DNA of 64,000 nucleotides, taken from NCBI GenBank assembly GCA_035307385.1, contig DATGID010000062.1:186001-250000 (forward strand), written 5' to 3'. This document shows positions 33,783 to 42,989 of the stretch, in pieces. Below the pieces are notes generated by a model. That model was not told where the DNA came from. It made no database searches and worked only from the letters and a program-made list of their open reading frames with translations. Position 1 is the stretch's first letter, and each line of letters opens with the position of its first letter. The stretch comes from DATBHW01 sp035307385 (GTDB lineage: Bacteria; Chloroflexota; Ktedonobacteria; Ktedonobacterales; DATBGS01). A program made the translations under genes and the position numbers.

Positions 33783-35729
33783 ATGGAACAGGTCATTTTC
33801 CTCCATGCTGATGAAGAGGGTGAGGAGACGCTGAACCAGATGCAGCACAGCCTGGCTCAGCGTCTTGTCCTCGTTGCGCCCGCGCACATGGACCGGTTGC
33901 GCCTGAGCCTGCTGTTGCGGCTGGCGCGGCGCTATCTCATTGCCCAGGCCAAAGAGGTCTATCTGGTCAGCGAAGATCGACTGGCGCAGATGTTGGCTGC
34001 CCGCATGGGTTTTGCCGTGGCCGCCACGCTCGATGAATATCGCGGCCTGACCCCAGGTCCGGCCACTCATTCACGAAAACGCACCACGCGCCCTTCGGCG
34101 CGGCTGGTCTTTCCGCCAGCGCCTCCGCCAGCTTCGGCAGCGCCATCCCAGCAGGAAACCGCAGCGCCCAGCCTGGCAGGTGGGCAAACTGCCGCGCCTC
34201 CGGAAAAGCCAGCCGCCAACCTGGAAAAGATGCTCGTGGATGGCTATCTGCCGAACCCGGCAGCCACACCAGACCTGGAAGAAGAGGCAGAGCGGGCAGA
34301 GCGCGAGGAATACGAGCGGCTGCATTACGAAATCGACGAAGAGCAGCAGCCCTCGCGGGCGCAGCAGGAAGCAGAGTCACACGAAGAGCGTATCATTTCC
34401 AGGATTCTTCGTACCAGCCAGCCGGACCTCTTACCGCCAGACGGTGGAACGGAGGGCCAGGCCGAAGATGATCTGCCCGCCTTACCACCCCGTCCAGCGG
34501 AGCAGCGTACAGACACCCCCAGGCCTCCGGAAGATCGGGCGGCCAGAGATGAGTTGCCCGGCAAGGGCCTGGAGGGCAGCTTGCGCCCCATGCACACCAT
34601 TGATGAACTGCTGCGCGAACGTGGCCGGGCCGAAGTCTTCGAGTGGTTCGAGCATCAGTCCACCCAAACCGCGAAAACAGGCAGCGCCGCCCGCAGCGCA
34701 ACTGGCCTGGCAACAGCCACGCCCCCACCAGAAATCTCAGCGCCCCCCGCACCCCTTCCTGAAAGTGTTGGGCGGCAATCAACGCGCACAGCGCAGGTGG
34801 TCAAGCCGACTCGCCCCAGGAAACGTATCCAGCTTCGCCCGCCAGGAACGGCGACCTGGCGGCGCGCGGGCGTCATCGTGGCGCTGGCGCTTTCGGTGCT
34901 CATGATGGGCACTGGCCTGGCCCTCATTCCATCAGCCGAGGTAGACTACCACGAAGAGATCAGCCCCTATAACGAAGCGCTGCTGCTCGATGCCCACCCG
35001 GCTGGATTCCCCCCATGGACCGGAGCAAAGGGCGCTGGGCAGGCGCGCGCCGAAATGGCGCGCTTTGACGGCATCTTGACCGCGCAAGCCCTCGCCACGG
35101 GACAGCGCACCGCGCCCAATGCGCCTGACCACCTGCTCGCCGTTCCCACACAGGATGATGCCAACCAGGCCGCCAGCCAATTAAGGGCGCAGCTTCAGCA
35201 GTGGGGCGAAAAAGCGTTACACGCCCAGGCAGGACAGGGCGATATCCTGGGGCCAATGCTTTCGGATGAGGAGACTATGGCGTTTCCAGCCGTGGGCACA
35301 AGCCTGCCCGCTGGCGTCTCGCATTTCCAGGTCAGCGTCTCGCTGCACCTGCGCGCCACGCTGGTACTCCGCGCGGCGCTGCTGCAAGCGGCGATGCAGC
35401 AGCTACGCCTGGATGTGAACCGCAAAAAACCGGGCTTTGCGCCTCAGCCTGCGCCAGCGCTGAAGCTGAACATCCTGGGCGTTACGCCTGCCGGACCAGG
35501 GGACCAGCGGTTGGACCTGCTGGTGCGGGTGCAAACCGCTGCCACGATTGGCCCGGCCCTCACGCCAGAGCAGGTGCGCTCTGCCATTGCCGGGTGGGAC
35601 GTGCCCGCGGCTGAAGCCTACCTGAACCACCAGCCGGGCATTACTGCTGCCTCCATCAGCATACAGCCCAAATGGCTCAACCGCTTGCCAATTTTCTCAG
35701 CAAGGATTAGAATCAACCTGGAAAGCTGA
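33783..35729 (+). CDS. Large single-pass membrane protein of unknown function
   Basis: 648 residues. An N-terminal alpha/beta domain (1-95, MEQVIFLHADEEGEETLNQM, VLVAPAHMDRLRLSLLLRLA, KEVYLVSEDRLAQML) is followed by about 250 residues of Pro/Glu/Gln-rich disordered sequence and one transmembrane helix (about 360-380). A 265-residue extracytoplasmic part ends GITAASISIQPKWLNRLPIF. The last segment recalls the end of Chloroflexi proteins labelled baseplate-J-like, but this is a weak resemblance. It begins 3 bases after alaS and precedes ruvX by 10 bases, so it is firmly in the operon. Function unknown; a cell-envelope role is plausible beside mltG and uppP. Confidence 0.7.
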   Translation: MEQVIFLHADEEGEETLNQMQHSLAQRLVLVAPAHMDRLRLSLLLRLARRYLIAQAKEVYLVSEDRLAQMLAARMGFAVAATLDEYRGLTPGPATHSRKRTTRPSARLVFPPAPPPASAAPSQQETAAPSLAGGQTAAPPEKPAANLEKMLVDGYLPNPAATPDLEEEAERAEREEYERLHYEIDEEQQPSRAQQEAESHEERIISRILRTSQPDLLPPDGGTEGQAEDDLPALPPRPAEQRTDTPRPPEDRAARDELPGKGLEGSLRPMHTIDELLRERGRAEVFEWFEHQSTQTAKTGSAARSATGLATATPPPEISAPPAPLPESVGRQSTRTAQVVKPTRPRKRIQLRPPGTATWRRAGVIVALALSVLMMGTGLALIPSAEVDYHEEISPYNEALLLDAHPAGFPPWTGAKGAGQARAEMARFDGILTAQALATGQRTAPNAPDHLLAVPTQDDANQAASQLRAQLQQWGEKALHAQAGQGDILGPMLSDEETMAFPAVGTSLPAGVSHFQVSVSLHLRATLVLRAALLQAAMQQLRLDVNRKKPGFAPQPAPALKLNILGVTPAGPGDQRLDLLVRVQTAATIGPALTPEQVRSAIAGWDVPAAEAYLNHQPGITAASISIQPKWLNRLPIFSARIRINLES

Positions 35730-35739
35730 AGGGTGCTTT

Positions 35740-36201
35740 ATGCGACTCATTGGGCTTGATGTCGGCGAAGCGCGGATTGGAGTCGCAGTCAGCGACCCCA
35801 CAGGTACATTGGCGTCGGCGCGCACGGTGCTGGCCCGGCGGCCAGAGGGCGCGGCGTTCCTGGCGCTGCAACGATTGGTAGCAGAGGAAGAAGCCGAAGC
35901 CATCATTGTGGGCCTGCCGCGCAGCCTCAGCGGTGAACTCCATGGGCAGGCCGCGCTGGTCCAGGAATTTGCGGAACGGCTGCGCCAGGAGGTAGCTGTT
36001 CCAATTCATTTCTGGGATGAGCGGCTCTCCACAGTGGCAGCCGAGCGCGAAATGCGCGCCTCGGGCGCGAAACGCGACAAACGCCGCGCGATGATCGACG
36101 CAGTGGCCGCCGCCATCATTCTGCAAGGGTATCTTGACGCCTCGCGCGCGCAAGCGCCATGGAACGCAGACGGCGAAGCAGGGATGGACGAAGAAGAGTA
36201 A
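35740..36201 (+). CDS. ruvX: RuvX (YqgF) Holliday-junction-resolvase-like nuclease
   Basis: 153 residues of the RNase H fold: N-terminal strand MRLIGLDVGEARIGVAVSDP with catalytic D7, IIVGLPRSLSGELHGQAA, then VPIHFWDERLSTVAAERE and RAMIDAVAAAIILQGYLD with further acidic residues. Homologues take part in 16S rRNA 5' end processing and act on DNA junctions in vitro. It lies between the unknown membrane protein and mltG, an arrangement related to the alaS-ruvX-mltG order found in many Gram-positives. Start ATG 35740 after AAGGGTG. Confidence 0.95.
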   Translation: MRLIGLDVGEARIGVAVSDPTGTLASARTVLARRPEGAAFLALQRLVAEEEAEAIIVGLPRSLSGELHGQAALVQEFAERLRQEVAVPIHFWDERLSTVAAEREMRASGAKRDKRRAMIDAVAAAIILQGYLDASRAQAPWNADGEAGMDEEE

Positions 36202-36215
36202 AGGGTGATTCTGGC

Positions 36216-37490
36216 ATGAAAAAACGACGAGGGCGGCTGGTCGTGATTGTCCTCCTCCTGCTCTTAGCCTGTGGAGGCGCGTTTGGCTTTGGCGCCTGGA
36301 CGGTGGTCTTCAATTTGTTCCAGGCGGCTGGCCCGGCGGATTCGCCACCCGTTACATTTATCATCCACGAAGGCGAAAATACCAGCCAGATTGCCAACGA
36401 TTTGCAGGCCAAAGGGCTGATTCATAATGCGCTGGCTTTCGAGTTGTGGGCACGCTATCAAGGGCTGGATACCAAGCTCCAGGCAGGGTCATATCAACTG
36501 AATGCCGGAATGACCATCCCCCAGATCGTCGATACGCTGCTGACCGATTCACCAGATGCCATCTGGGCCACCATCCCCGAAGGCTATCGCATTATTCAGA
36601 TGGCTTCGGCCTTTGCTGCCAAAGAAGAACTGGTTGATTTCAAGGCCAGCGAGTTCATCCAGATCGCCCAGACAGGCCGTTATACGAATGCCAACGGCAA
36701 AACCGTCTTGCTGGCCTCGCAATACTGGTTCCTGAATTATGACCCGCAGGGCACGCAGGGCGGCGCGCCCAACAGCATCAAATGTTCGGCTGCCTGCGAT
36801 GGCGCGCTGGAGGGCTATCTCTTCCCCAACACCTATCTGGTGGACCTGAACGCCCACGCCTCCGATGTCATTCAGGAGATGCTCAACCTGTTTGGCGAAC
36901 AGCTTTGCCCTGGACCAACTAACCAGCCGGATATATACCTGGCAAACGAACAACAGTGCGAGGCGCACGGGGCCATTCTCAATCAGACCACGAAGCAAAC
37001 CATCTTTGACCTGCTGCAAAAAGATTACGGCAACACCGACAGCAAGACCATGGCCGATAAACTGCGCCACGCGCTGACGCTTGGCTCCATCGTCGAACGC
37101 GAAGCGCGCACCCACGCAGACCGGCAGGGCATCGCCTCCGTCTACTATAAGCGCTATCGCGTCAGCACCGGCGAGTTGACGCCGCCCGAAGATGGGCTGG
37201 CGCTCTTCCAGGCTGACCCGACCTTGCAATACTGGCTGGGCACGAACCAGACTCCCTGGCCGGTCTTGCAGCAAGGCGGCAACCAATATGCAACCAACCC
37301 CTACGACACCTATCAGGTCGAAGGCTTGCCACCAAGTCCGATTTGCAGCCCGGGCCTCGATGCGCTTACCCAGGCTATCAATCCGCCAAACACACCGTAC
37401 TTTTATTTCATCGCGGGCAACGACGGCAAAACACACTACGCCAGCAACTATCAGGAGCAGCAGCAGAACATCCAGCAATACGGTCAGTGA
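36216..37490 (+). CDS. mltG: Endolytic murein transglycosylase MltG
   Basis: 424 residues. Single signal-anchor helix (8-30) after KKRRGR, then the YceG domain: FIIHEGENTSQIANDLQAKGL, FELWARYQGLDTKLQAGSYQL, and LEGYLFPNTYLVD. The catalytic Glu lies in LGSIVEREART (about 294). MltG cuts nascent peptidoglycan strands next to the membrane. Compared with E. coli, it has a longer insertion with several Cys (SIKCSAACDG, QLCPGPTNQ, EQQCEAHG) that could form disulfides outside the cell. ATG 36216 follows AAAGGG. It is 14 bases after ruvX. Confidence 0.95.
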   Translation: MKKRRGRLVVIVLLLLLACGGAFGFGAWTVVFNLFQAAGPADSPPVTFIIHEGENTSQIANDLQAKGLIHNALAFELWARYQGLDTKLQAGSYQLNAGMTIPQIVDTLLTDSPDAIWATIPEGYRIIQMASAFAAKEELVDFKASEFIQIAQTGRYTNANGKTVLLASQYWFLNYDPQGTQGGAPNSIKCSAACDGALEGYLFPNTYLVDLNAHASDVIQEMLNLFGEQLCPGPTNQPDIYLANEQQCEAHGAILNQTTKQTIFDLLQKDYGNTDSKTMADKLRHALTLGSIVEREARTHADRQGIASVYYKRYRVSTGELTPPEDGLALFQADPTLQYWLGTNQTPWPVLQQGGNQYATNPYDTYQVEGLPPSPICSPGLDALTQAINPPNTPYFYFIAGNDGKTHYASNYQEQQQNIQQYGQ

Positions 37491-37581
37491 GGAGCGCTGA
37501 TCGCTCGATAAGCCAGGGCTACGCACAGACGCAGCACCACGTGGGGTGGGGCAATTTGAATCAGGGAGAAGAGTAACACGT

Positions 37582-38445
37582 ATGGATTGGATCAGAGCGC
37601 TCTTTCTTGCCGTCTTACAAGGCATCACCGAACCTTTTCCGGTAAGCAGCCTGGGCCATACCGTCGTCATTCCTGGCGCGCTCGGCTGGGGCGATCTGCT
37701 GAATAGTCAGGCGTTTTTGCCCCTGGTCGTCACCCTCCATCTGGGCACCGCCTCGGCGCTGCTCATCTTTTTCTGGCGCGATTGGCGCGACATCATCAGC
37801 GCATTCATTCGCGTGGTGGCAAGACGCAAGGTGGGAACGGACCCCAACGAGCGCCTTTCCTGGCTGATTGTGGTGGGAACGATTCCGGCAGGCTTGATCG
37901 GCCTGATCTTGCAAAATCCGCTCACATCGTTGTTTTCCATCCCCGAACTTGCCGCCGTCTTTCTCGTGCTGAACGGCTCTATCCTCTTTCTGGGGGAGCT
38001 GCTGCGCAGGCGCGCCGAGCCGAAAACCCTGGAGCGCCAGAAGCAAGAAATGGTCTTCAAGGACTTACACCAGCTTACCTGGAAAGACGCTTTGTTCATC
38101 GGAGCCATGCAATCGCTGGCCCTGATTCCGGGCATCTCGCGCTCTGGCGTCACGATGGTTGCCGGTCTTTCCCAGGGCTTATCCCACAAAGCCGCGGCGC
38201 GGTTTGCCTTTCTGCTTGCCACGCCGCTTATTCTGGCGGCAGGCGTGCTGGAAGTGCCCAAACTGTTTGGGAACACCCAGGCGCTGCTGATTGCCGTCGT
38301 GGGCGGCGTCGTCGCTGGCCTTGCCGCCTATCTCAGCACGCGCTTTTTGATGCGCTATTTTGAGCTTGGCCGCCTGGACCCTTTTGCTTTCTATTGTTGG
38401 GGCGTCGGCCTGCTGGCAATCATACTCTTTTTCTGGCGCGGATAG
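37582..38445 (+). CDS. uppP: Undecaprenyl-diphosphatase UppP (BacA)
   Basis: 287 residues with about eight membrane helices and both UppP motifs: GITEPFPVSSLGH (about 16-28) and IPGISRSGVTMVAGL (about 180-194). It removes a phosphate from undecaprenyl diphosphate to recycle the lipid carrier of peptidoglycan synthesis. The first motif differs from the textbook EFLPISSSGH by PF and Leu; this LGH variant is found in other bacteria. Start ATG 37582 with GGAGAAGAG upstream. It is 91 bases after mltG, consistent with one envelope operon. Confidence 0.95.
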   Translation: MDWIRALFLAVLQGITEPFPVSSLGHTVVIPGALGWGDLLNSQAFLPLVVTLHLGTASALLIFFWRDWRDIISAFIRVVARRKVGTDPNERLSWLIVVGTIPAGLIGLILQNPLTSLFSIPELAAVFLVLNGSILFLGELLRRRAEPKTLERQKQEMVFKDLHQLTWKDALFIGAMQSLALIPGISRSGVTMVAGLSQGLSHKAAARFAFLLATPLILAAGVLEVPKLFGNTQALLIAVVGGVVAGLAAYLSTRFLMRYFELGRLDPFAFYCWGVGLLAIILFFWRG

Positions 38446-38503
38446 CCGCTAGATGGGCACCATCAGATTGAAGAGGTAACAGCAAAAGAAAGGGGGCTGC
38501 CGT

Positions 38504-38785
38504 ATGCGGAGTCTTGGTATGTTTATCGTGGTCGTCCTGGTGGCGATTGCCTGCGCGGGCATCGGGGTCTATTATCTCATCCCCAATATTCCCCATATCC
38601 TCTTCTTCAGCATCAGCGGCAACCCCAACACCTATCATCTGAAGCACGCGCTGGTCTTTTTTGGGCTGTCCGTGCTGGCGCTGCTGGCCGTGCGCTATGT
38701 CCAGCCGCTGCCCACCGAGAAAATGAAAACTAAACGCCTTGTAGAATCGACAGCCCAGCCACCGGAGCCACGCAAAAAGCGATGA
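38504..38785 (+). CDS. Small two-helix membrane protein
   Basis: 93 residues: a signal-like first helix (4-28, GMFIVVVLVAIACAGIGVYYLI), a short loop (PNIPHILFFSISGNPNTYHL) and a second helix (45-62). The C-terminus is basic and Pro-rich. ATG 38504 follows AAAGGGGG. Its stop codon overlaps the start of the following histidine kinase (ATGA), so they are translationally coupled. It could be the membrane sensor for that soluble kinase, but that is inference from linkage. Confidence 0.7.
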   Translation: MRSLGMFIVVVLVAIACAGIGVYYLIPNIPHILFFSISGNPNTYHLKHALVFFGLSVLALLAVRYVQPLPTEKMKTKRLVESTAQPPEPRKKR

Positions 38786-40188
38786 TGGACAAATCACTCG
38801 AATCCTCTCAGCCCATGCAAGCAGATGATTATGCCTATCTGCTGAACGAGTGTGACCGCTTGCAGCGCCAGAATGAACTGCTGCGCGAGCAAATGCGGGC
38901 GCTGCTCGTCTTGCAGAGCATCGCCAACGCGCTCAACGCCGAACTGGACTTGCCGCGCCTGCTCCGGCAAGTCACCGAGGCCGCGCTGCGGCTGGTCGTC
39001 TGTTCCGCCAGCGCCCTGCTCATTCTGGACCAGACCACCGAATCGCTCGCGGTGGAGGCGTTGGAACGCACCGGCGGCAACCGCGCCGCCCCAGCCAATG
39101 GCACATCGCTGCTGGCCTCCTTTGCGGCAAGTCCCAACAGTCTGTTGGCCCCCAGGACGCAGCGCCAGGGACCGGAGGACAGCGCCGTTAGCGCCAAACC
39201 CCAGGCCCAGGGGCCGCAAGCGCGCAAAACGCTGCTGCTCGGCCAGGGAATTGCGGGATGGGTAGCTGGCAACGCCGTTGCGGTTATCGTCAATGAAGTG
39301 GGAGGCGATTCGCGTTTTTCGCCGGAGCAGATCAGCGTGGATACCGAGATGCTGGGCGTCAAGCCCACCGCGATTGCCTGCGTGCCGCTGGTCTTCAAAG
39401 GGCGCGTCATCGGCGTATTGGAAACAGCGCATACCTCCAGCCAGGGCGGGTTCGATGCGCGCGACCTCGATCTGCTGCGCACGCTGGCCGCCCAGGCGGC
39501 CACAGCCGTCGCCAATTCGCGGCTGTATCAGGAATTGCGCGCCGAACGCGACCAGATCATCAGCGTGCAGGAAGATTTGCGCAAACGCCTGGCCCGCGAC
39601 TTGCATGATGGACCCGCCCAGGTTCTTGCTTCCATTGCCATGCGTCTTGATTTTGCGCGCAAGCTGCTCATCCACGAGCCAGAAAAAGTCGATGAAGAAC
39701 TGCGCGGGGTCGGGGAACAGGTGACTCGCGTCACGCGCGACGTGCGTGATATGCTCTTTGACCTGCGTCCCCTGGTGCTCGAATCTGAAGGGTTGGCGGT
39801 GGCCCTGGAACGATTTTTGGAGCGTTTCAAATCGCTGGGGGGTCCGAAGATGCACCTGCTCGGCGAGTATCAACAGCGGCTCCCCTATCAGACCGAGGCA
39901 ACCGTCTTTGCCATCACGCAGGAAGCGGTGAATAATGTTCTGAAACATGCCAGAGCGCGTAACTGCTGGATTGAGATACAGGAGGAACCGCGTGCCCTGA
40001 TCATCAAAGTCCGCGACGATGGCGTCGGCTTTGACGTTCAGGCCGTCAGACAGAACTATGCGCAGCGTGGAAGTTGGGGGTTGCTGAATATGCGCGAGCG
40101 GGCAGCCCTGGTGGATGGAATCCTCTCTTTCCACTCTCAGCCCGGCGGGGGCAGCATCATCTCACTGACCGTACCCAAATCAAGCTAA
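38782..40188 (+). CDS. GAF-domain sensor histidine kinase, HisKA_3 class
   Basis: 468 residues, soluble. N-terminal coiled coil (ECDRLQRQNELLREQMRALL), GAF domain (about 40-245) interrupted by a low-complexity loop (about 100-145), then a second coil. HisKA_3 has H-box RLARDLHDGPAQVLAS (phospho-acceptor His275), and HATPase_c has TQEAVNNVLKHARA, DDGVGFD and GLLNMRERAALVDG. It should phosphorylate a NarL-type regulator, but none is adjacent. It overlaps the upstream small membrane protein by four bases. A second ATG three bases on (38785) is equally likely. Probably signals redox or small-molecule cues through GAF. Confidence 0.92.
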   Translation: MMDKSLESSQPMQADDYAYLLNECDRLQRQNELLREQMRALLVLQSIANALNAELDLPRLLRQVTEAALRLVVCSASALLILDQTTESLAVEALERTGGNRAAPANGTSLLASFAASPNSLLAPRTQRQGPEDSAVSAKPQAQGPQARKTLLLGQGIAGWVAGNAVAVIVNEVGGDSRFSPEQISVDTEMLGVKPTAIACVPLVFKGRVIGVLETAHTSSQGGFDARDLDLLRTLAAQAATAVANSRLYQELRAERDQIISVQEDLRKRLARDLHDGPAQVLASIAMRLDFARKLLIHEPEKVDEELRGVGEQVTRVTRDVRDMLFDLRPLVLESEGLAVALERFLERFKSLGGPKMHLLGEYQQRLPYQTEATVFAITQEAVNNVLKHARARNCWIEIQEEPRALIIKVRDDGVGFDVQAVRQNYAQRGSWGLLNMRERAALVDGILSFHSQPGGGSIISLTVPKSS

Positions 40189-40237
40189 GGCAATCATAAA
40201 GAATCTTCTGCCCGCAGAGAGGAAATGAGAAACAGCA

Positions 40238-41575
40238 ATGAGCGACGGACGTTATGGATTAGCCGTTTCCCCAGAAAATACCGTGTTTGTCTCGCTCTGT
40301 TTTGAAGGCCCAGATGTCTATTCCACCGCTGGTGGCCTGGGAACGCGCGTGACCGAACTAACCGAGACGCTGGCCGAACTGGGCTATACCACCCACCTGA
40401 TCTTTGTAGGCGACCCCACCAAACCGGCCACCGAAGAGCGCATCAACGGCAAGCTGATTCTGAAACGTTGGAGCCAGTGGATCAGCAAATACTACCTGAG
40501 CGGCGTCTATGACGGCGAAGACGCCAAAATCTACGACTATAACGAAAGCGTCCCCCCGCATGTGTATAAAGAGATCGTCGAGCCTGCCGTCAGCCAGGGC
40601 AAGCTGGTCGTCATCATGGGCGAAGACTGGCATACCGCCGAAGTCATGAGCCGCATTTCCGATCTGCTGCATTGGCATAACCTGCGGCATCGCGTCTTGA
40701 TGGTCTGGAATATCAACAGCCTGATGTCGCTGCATCGCATCAACTGGGGACGCCTGGGCTACAGCAGCACCATTCTCACCGTCAGCCGCTATATGAAACA
40801 TCGCCTCTGGGCCTATGGTGTCAATCCGCTGGTCGTGCCCAACGGCATCCCCAGGCGTTTTCTGGAGCCGGTCGATGAAAAACGGCATCAGCAGCTTCGC
40901 CAGATCGCCCAGCTTGGCAATCCCGAGCGACTGGTGCTCTTCAAGATTGGCCGCTTCGACCCCGACAAGCGCTGGATGATGGCCGTTGAAGCTGCCGCGC
41001 GCCTGAAATGGAGCGGCCAACCCGTCACCATGATTATTCGCGGCGGCATCGAGCCACACGGCGGCGAAGTCCTCAACCACGCCCGCCATCTGGGGCTGGT
41101 GGTGCGCGATGTCGGCGCTTCGCGCCCATCCATCGACGATTGCTTCCAATTGCTGGCGCAAAGCGGCGAAGCGGATATCTACAACCTGCGCTTCTTTGTG
41201 CCGGAAGAGTTCGTGCGCATCTGCTATCGCGGCGCTGACGCGGTGCTTGCCAACAGCGGCCACGAGCCATTTGGCCTGGTGGGGCTGGAGGTCATGGCCG
41301 CGCGGGGCGTCGCCTTCACCGGCTCGACCGGCGAAGATTACGCCGTCTCCTTTGAAAACGCGATTGCCCTCGAAACGGACGATCCCGACGAAATCGTCGG
41401 CTATCTGCTCTATCTGCAACAGCACCGCGACGAGCTAGAGAAAATCCGCGAGACCGGGCATCAAACGGCGCGCGCCTTTGTCTGGGAAGAAGCGATTGAC
41501 AACCTGATAGGAAAGCTGGGGTATCTGGCCCGCAAGCAGAGCCTGGTGTTGGACCAACCAGCAGCTATTCGATAG
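40238..41575 (+). CDS. GT4-type glycosyltransferase
   Basis: 445 residues of GT-B fold. The N-terminal donor/acceptor loop reads STAGGLGTRVTELTETLAEL. A tyrosine/tryptophan-rich region follows (RWSQWISKYYLSGVYDGED). The C-terminal domain has FKIGRFDPDKRWMMAVEAAARL and the E-x7-E type motif SGHEPFGLVGLEVMA. It begins 49 bases after the kinase gene and is followed after 17 bases by a GH57 enzyme. Paired GT4/GH57 genes are known in archaea and some bacteria, where they are thought to make and trim alpha-glucans. Donor and acceptor cannot be read from sequence. Confidence 0.9.
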   Translation: MSDGRYGLAVSPENTVFVSLCFEGPDVYSTAGGLGTRVTELTETLAELGYTTHLIFVGDPTKPATEERINGKLILKRWSQWISKYYLSGVYDGEDAKIYDYNESVPPHVYKEIVEPAVSQGKLVVIMGEDWHTAEVMSRISDLLHWHNLRHRVLMVWNINSLMSLHRINWGRLGYSSTILTVSRYMKHRLWAYGVNPLVVPNGIPRRFLEPVDEKRHQQLRQIAQLGNPERLVLFKIGRFDPDKRWMMAVEAAARLKWSGQPVTMIIRGGIEPHGGEVLNHARHLGLVVRDVGASRPSIDDCFQLLAQSGEADIYNLRFFVPEEFVRICYRGADAVLANSGHEPFGLVGLEVMAARGVAFTGSTGEDYAVSFENAIALETDDPDEIVGYLLYLQQHRDELEKIRETGHQTARAFVWEEAIDNLIGKLGYLARKQSLVLDQPAAIR

Positions 41576-41592
41576 ATCGAGAGGAAACGCGG

Positions 41593-42885
41593 ATGGCCCG
41601 CAATCTCGTGATGTATACTGTCGTGCATCAGCCACGACGGTTGAAACTGCCCGCCCAGCCCATTCCCAAGGGCGCTTCCATCGAGGACATTACTCACTGC
41701 TTGTTCGATGAGCGGATGAACGAGCAATACTTCCATAAAGTGGCCCAGCAGTGCTACTATCCGGCGACGGAGCGCTTCACCGAACTGGTGCGCCAGGGAC
41801 TCAAGCTCAGCATCGGCTTCTCCGTCTCGTTCTTGCGCCAGGCCGCCTCCTGGGACCGCACGCTGCTGGAGCGCTTTAAAACGCTGGTCGCCGAGCCAAA
41901 CGTGGAACTGGTCGGCGTCGAACCATATCATAGCTTCCTCTTTCTCTACGATCTGCCCCTGTTCATTCAGCGCATGCGTTGGATGCGCGAAGAGATGGAG
42001 CGTGTGTTCGGCAAGACACCCACCGTCACCGATACCACCGAGATGTGCATGTCTGCCGTGCTCTACGACGCGCTCGAACAGGCAGGCTTCAGCGGCGGGT
42101 TGATCGATGGACGCCCCTGGGTCATGGGCTGGCGCGAATCGACGCATCTCTATCACTATACCGGCAACCTCAAGCTGCTGCCGCGCCATCTTTCGCTCAG
42201 CGACGATGTGGGCTATCGCTTCTCGAACCGCACCTGGAGCGGCTGGCCTCTCTTTGCGGACACATACGCCCACTGGCTACGCGAAGCCTGGGGCGATTTT
42301 GTCTTCGTCGGCTGGGATTACGAGACCTTTGGCGAGCATCACTGGCGCGACAGCGGCATCTTTGACTTCCTCAGGCAACTGCCAGATGAACTCTCCAAAC
42401 GCGGCGCGCAAACGCGCAAGCCCAGCGAGATCATCAGCGACTTTGGCGATGCTTCATTCCATCTTCCCTTGCCCGGCTTTCCCAGCACCTGGGCGGGCAG
42501 CGGCGGCATGGAGTTCTTCCTGGGGAACAGCGCGCAGCAGGCCATCTTCCAGTTGATGCTCCAGATACACGGGTTGGCAAAAATTACCGGCAATGCCGAA
42601 CTGCTCGATCTGGCGCTCTGGCTGGGGCAATCGGATAACCTGCACCTGATTCAGTGGTTCGGGCGCGGCGGCTCCGAGGCCGAAGTCTCCGCCTATTTCA
42701 CGCCGCGTGAATGGTGGAACCTGGGACCAGGAGGCATCATTCACGAGCAGCAGCAGGTCTATCTCAACCTTCTGCACGCCATGGAGCCGTTCCTGCCCAA
42801 CCGCACGCCCTCTTCTCCGGTGCCGTGGGTCTTCAACGCCCGCGAACTCCAACTCGCCGAGCCTGGCATCGAAGCGCGCTACTGA
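41593..42885 (+). CDS. Glycoside hydrolase family 57 (alpha-amylase type)
   Basis: 430 residues. GH57 motifs are visible: VMYTVVHQPRRLKLP at the N-terminus, DTTEMC (likely nucleophile Glu near 148), and GWDYETFGEHHWRDSG with the acid/base Asp near 242, followed by a helical bundle. These form a (beta/alpha)7 barrel acting on alpha-1,4 or branched glucans. No signal peptide, so it acts in the cytoplasm. ATG with GAGAGGA upstream. Forms an operon with the GT4 gene. The pair might be a glycogen-like polymer module or a compatible-solute pathway. Confidence 0.92.
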   Translation: MARNLVMYTVVHQPRRLKLPAQPIPKGASIEDITHCLFDERMNEQYFHKVAQQCYYPATERFTELVRQGLKLSIGFSVSFLRQAASWDRTLLERFKTLVAEPNVELVGVEPYHSFLFLYDLPLFIQRMRWMREEMERVFGKTPTVTDTTEMCMSAVLYDALEQAGFSGGLIDGRPWVMGWRESTHLYHYTGNLKLLPRHLSLSDDVGYRFSNRTWSGWPLFADTYAHWLREAWGDFVFVGWDYETFGEHHWRDSGIFDFLRQLPDELSKRGAQTRKPSEIISDFGDASFHLPLPGFPSTWAGSGGMEFFLGNSAQQAIFQLMLQIHGLAKITGNAELLDLALWLGQSDNLHLIQWFGRGGSEAEVSAYFTPREWWNLGPGGIIHEQQQVYLNLLHAMEPFLPNRTPSSPVPWVFNARELQLAEPGIEARY

Positions 42886-42960
42886 GCCTGAAACCGACGC
42901 TTTCGCTCAAACGTTGAATAAAGAGGAGCGCTTTCTCTGGCAGGCGAGAACCGTTGTGGG

Positions 42961-42989
42961 TTGCCTGGATGGCACAAAACGTGTATACT
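42961..42989 (+). promoter_or_regulatory. Sigma70-like promoter of the beta-propeller-like protein gene
   Basis: TTGCCT (42961-42966), 17-base spacer, TATACT (42984-42989), 87 bases before the GTG start. Confidence 0.6.
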
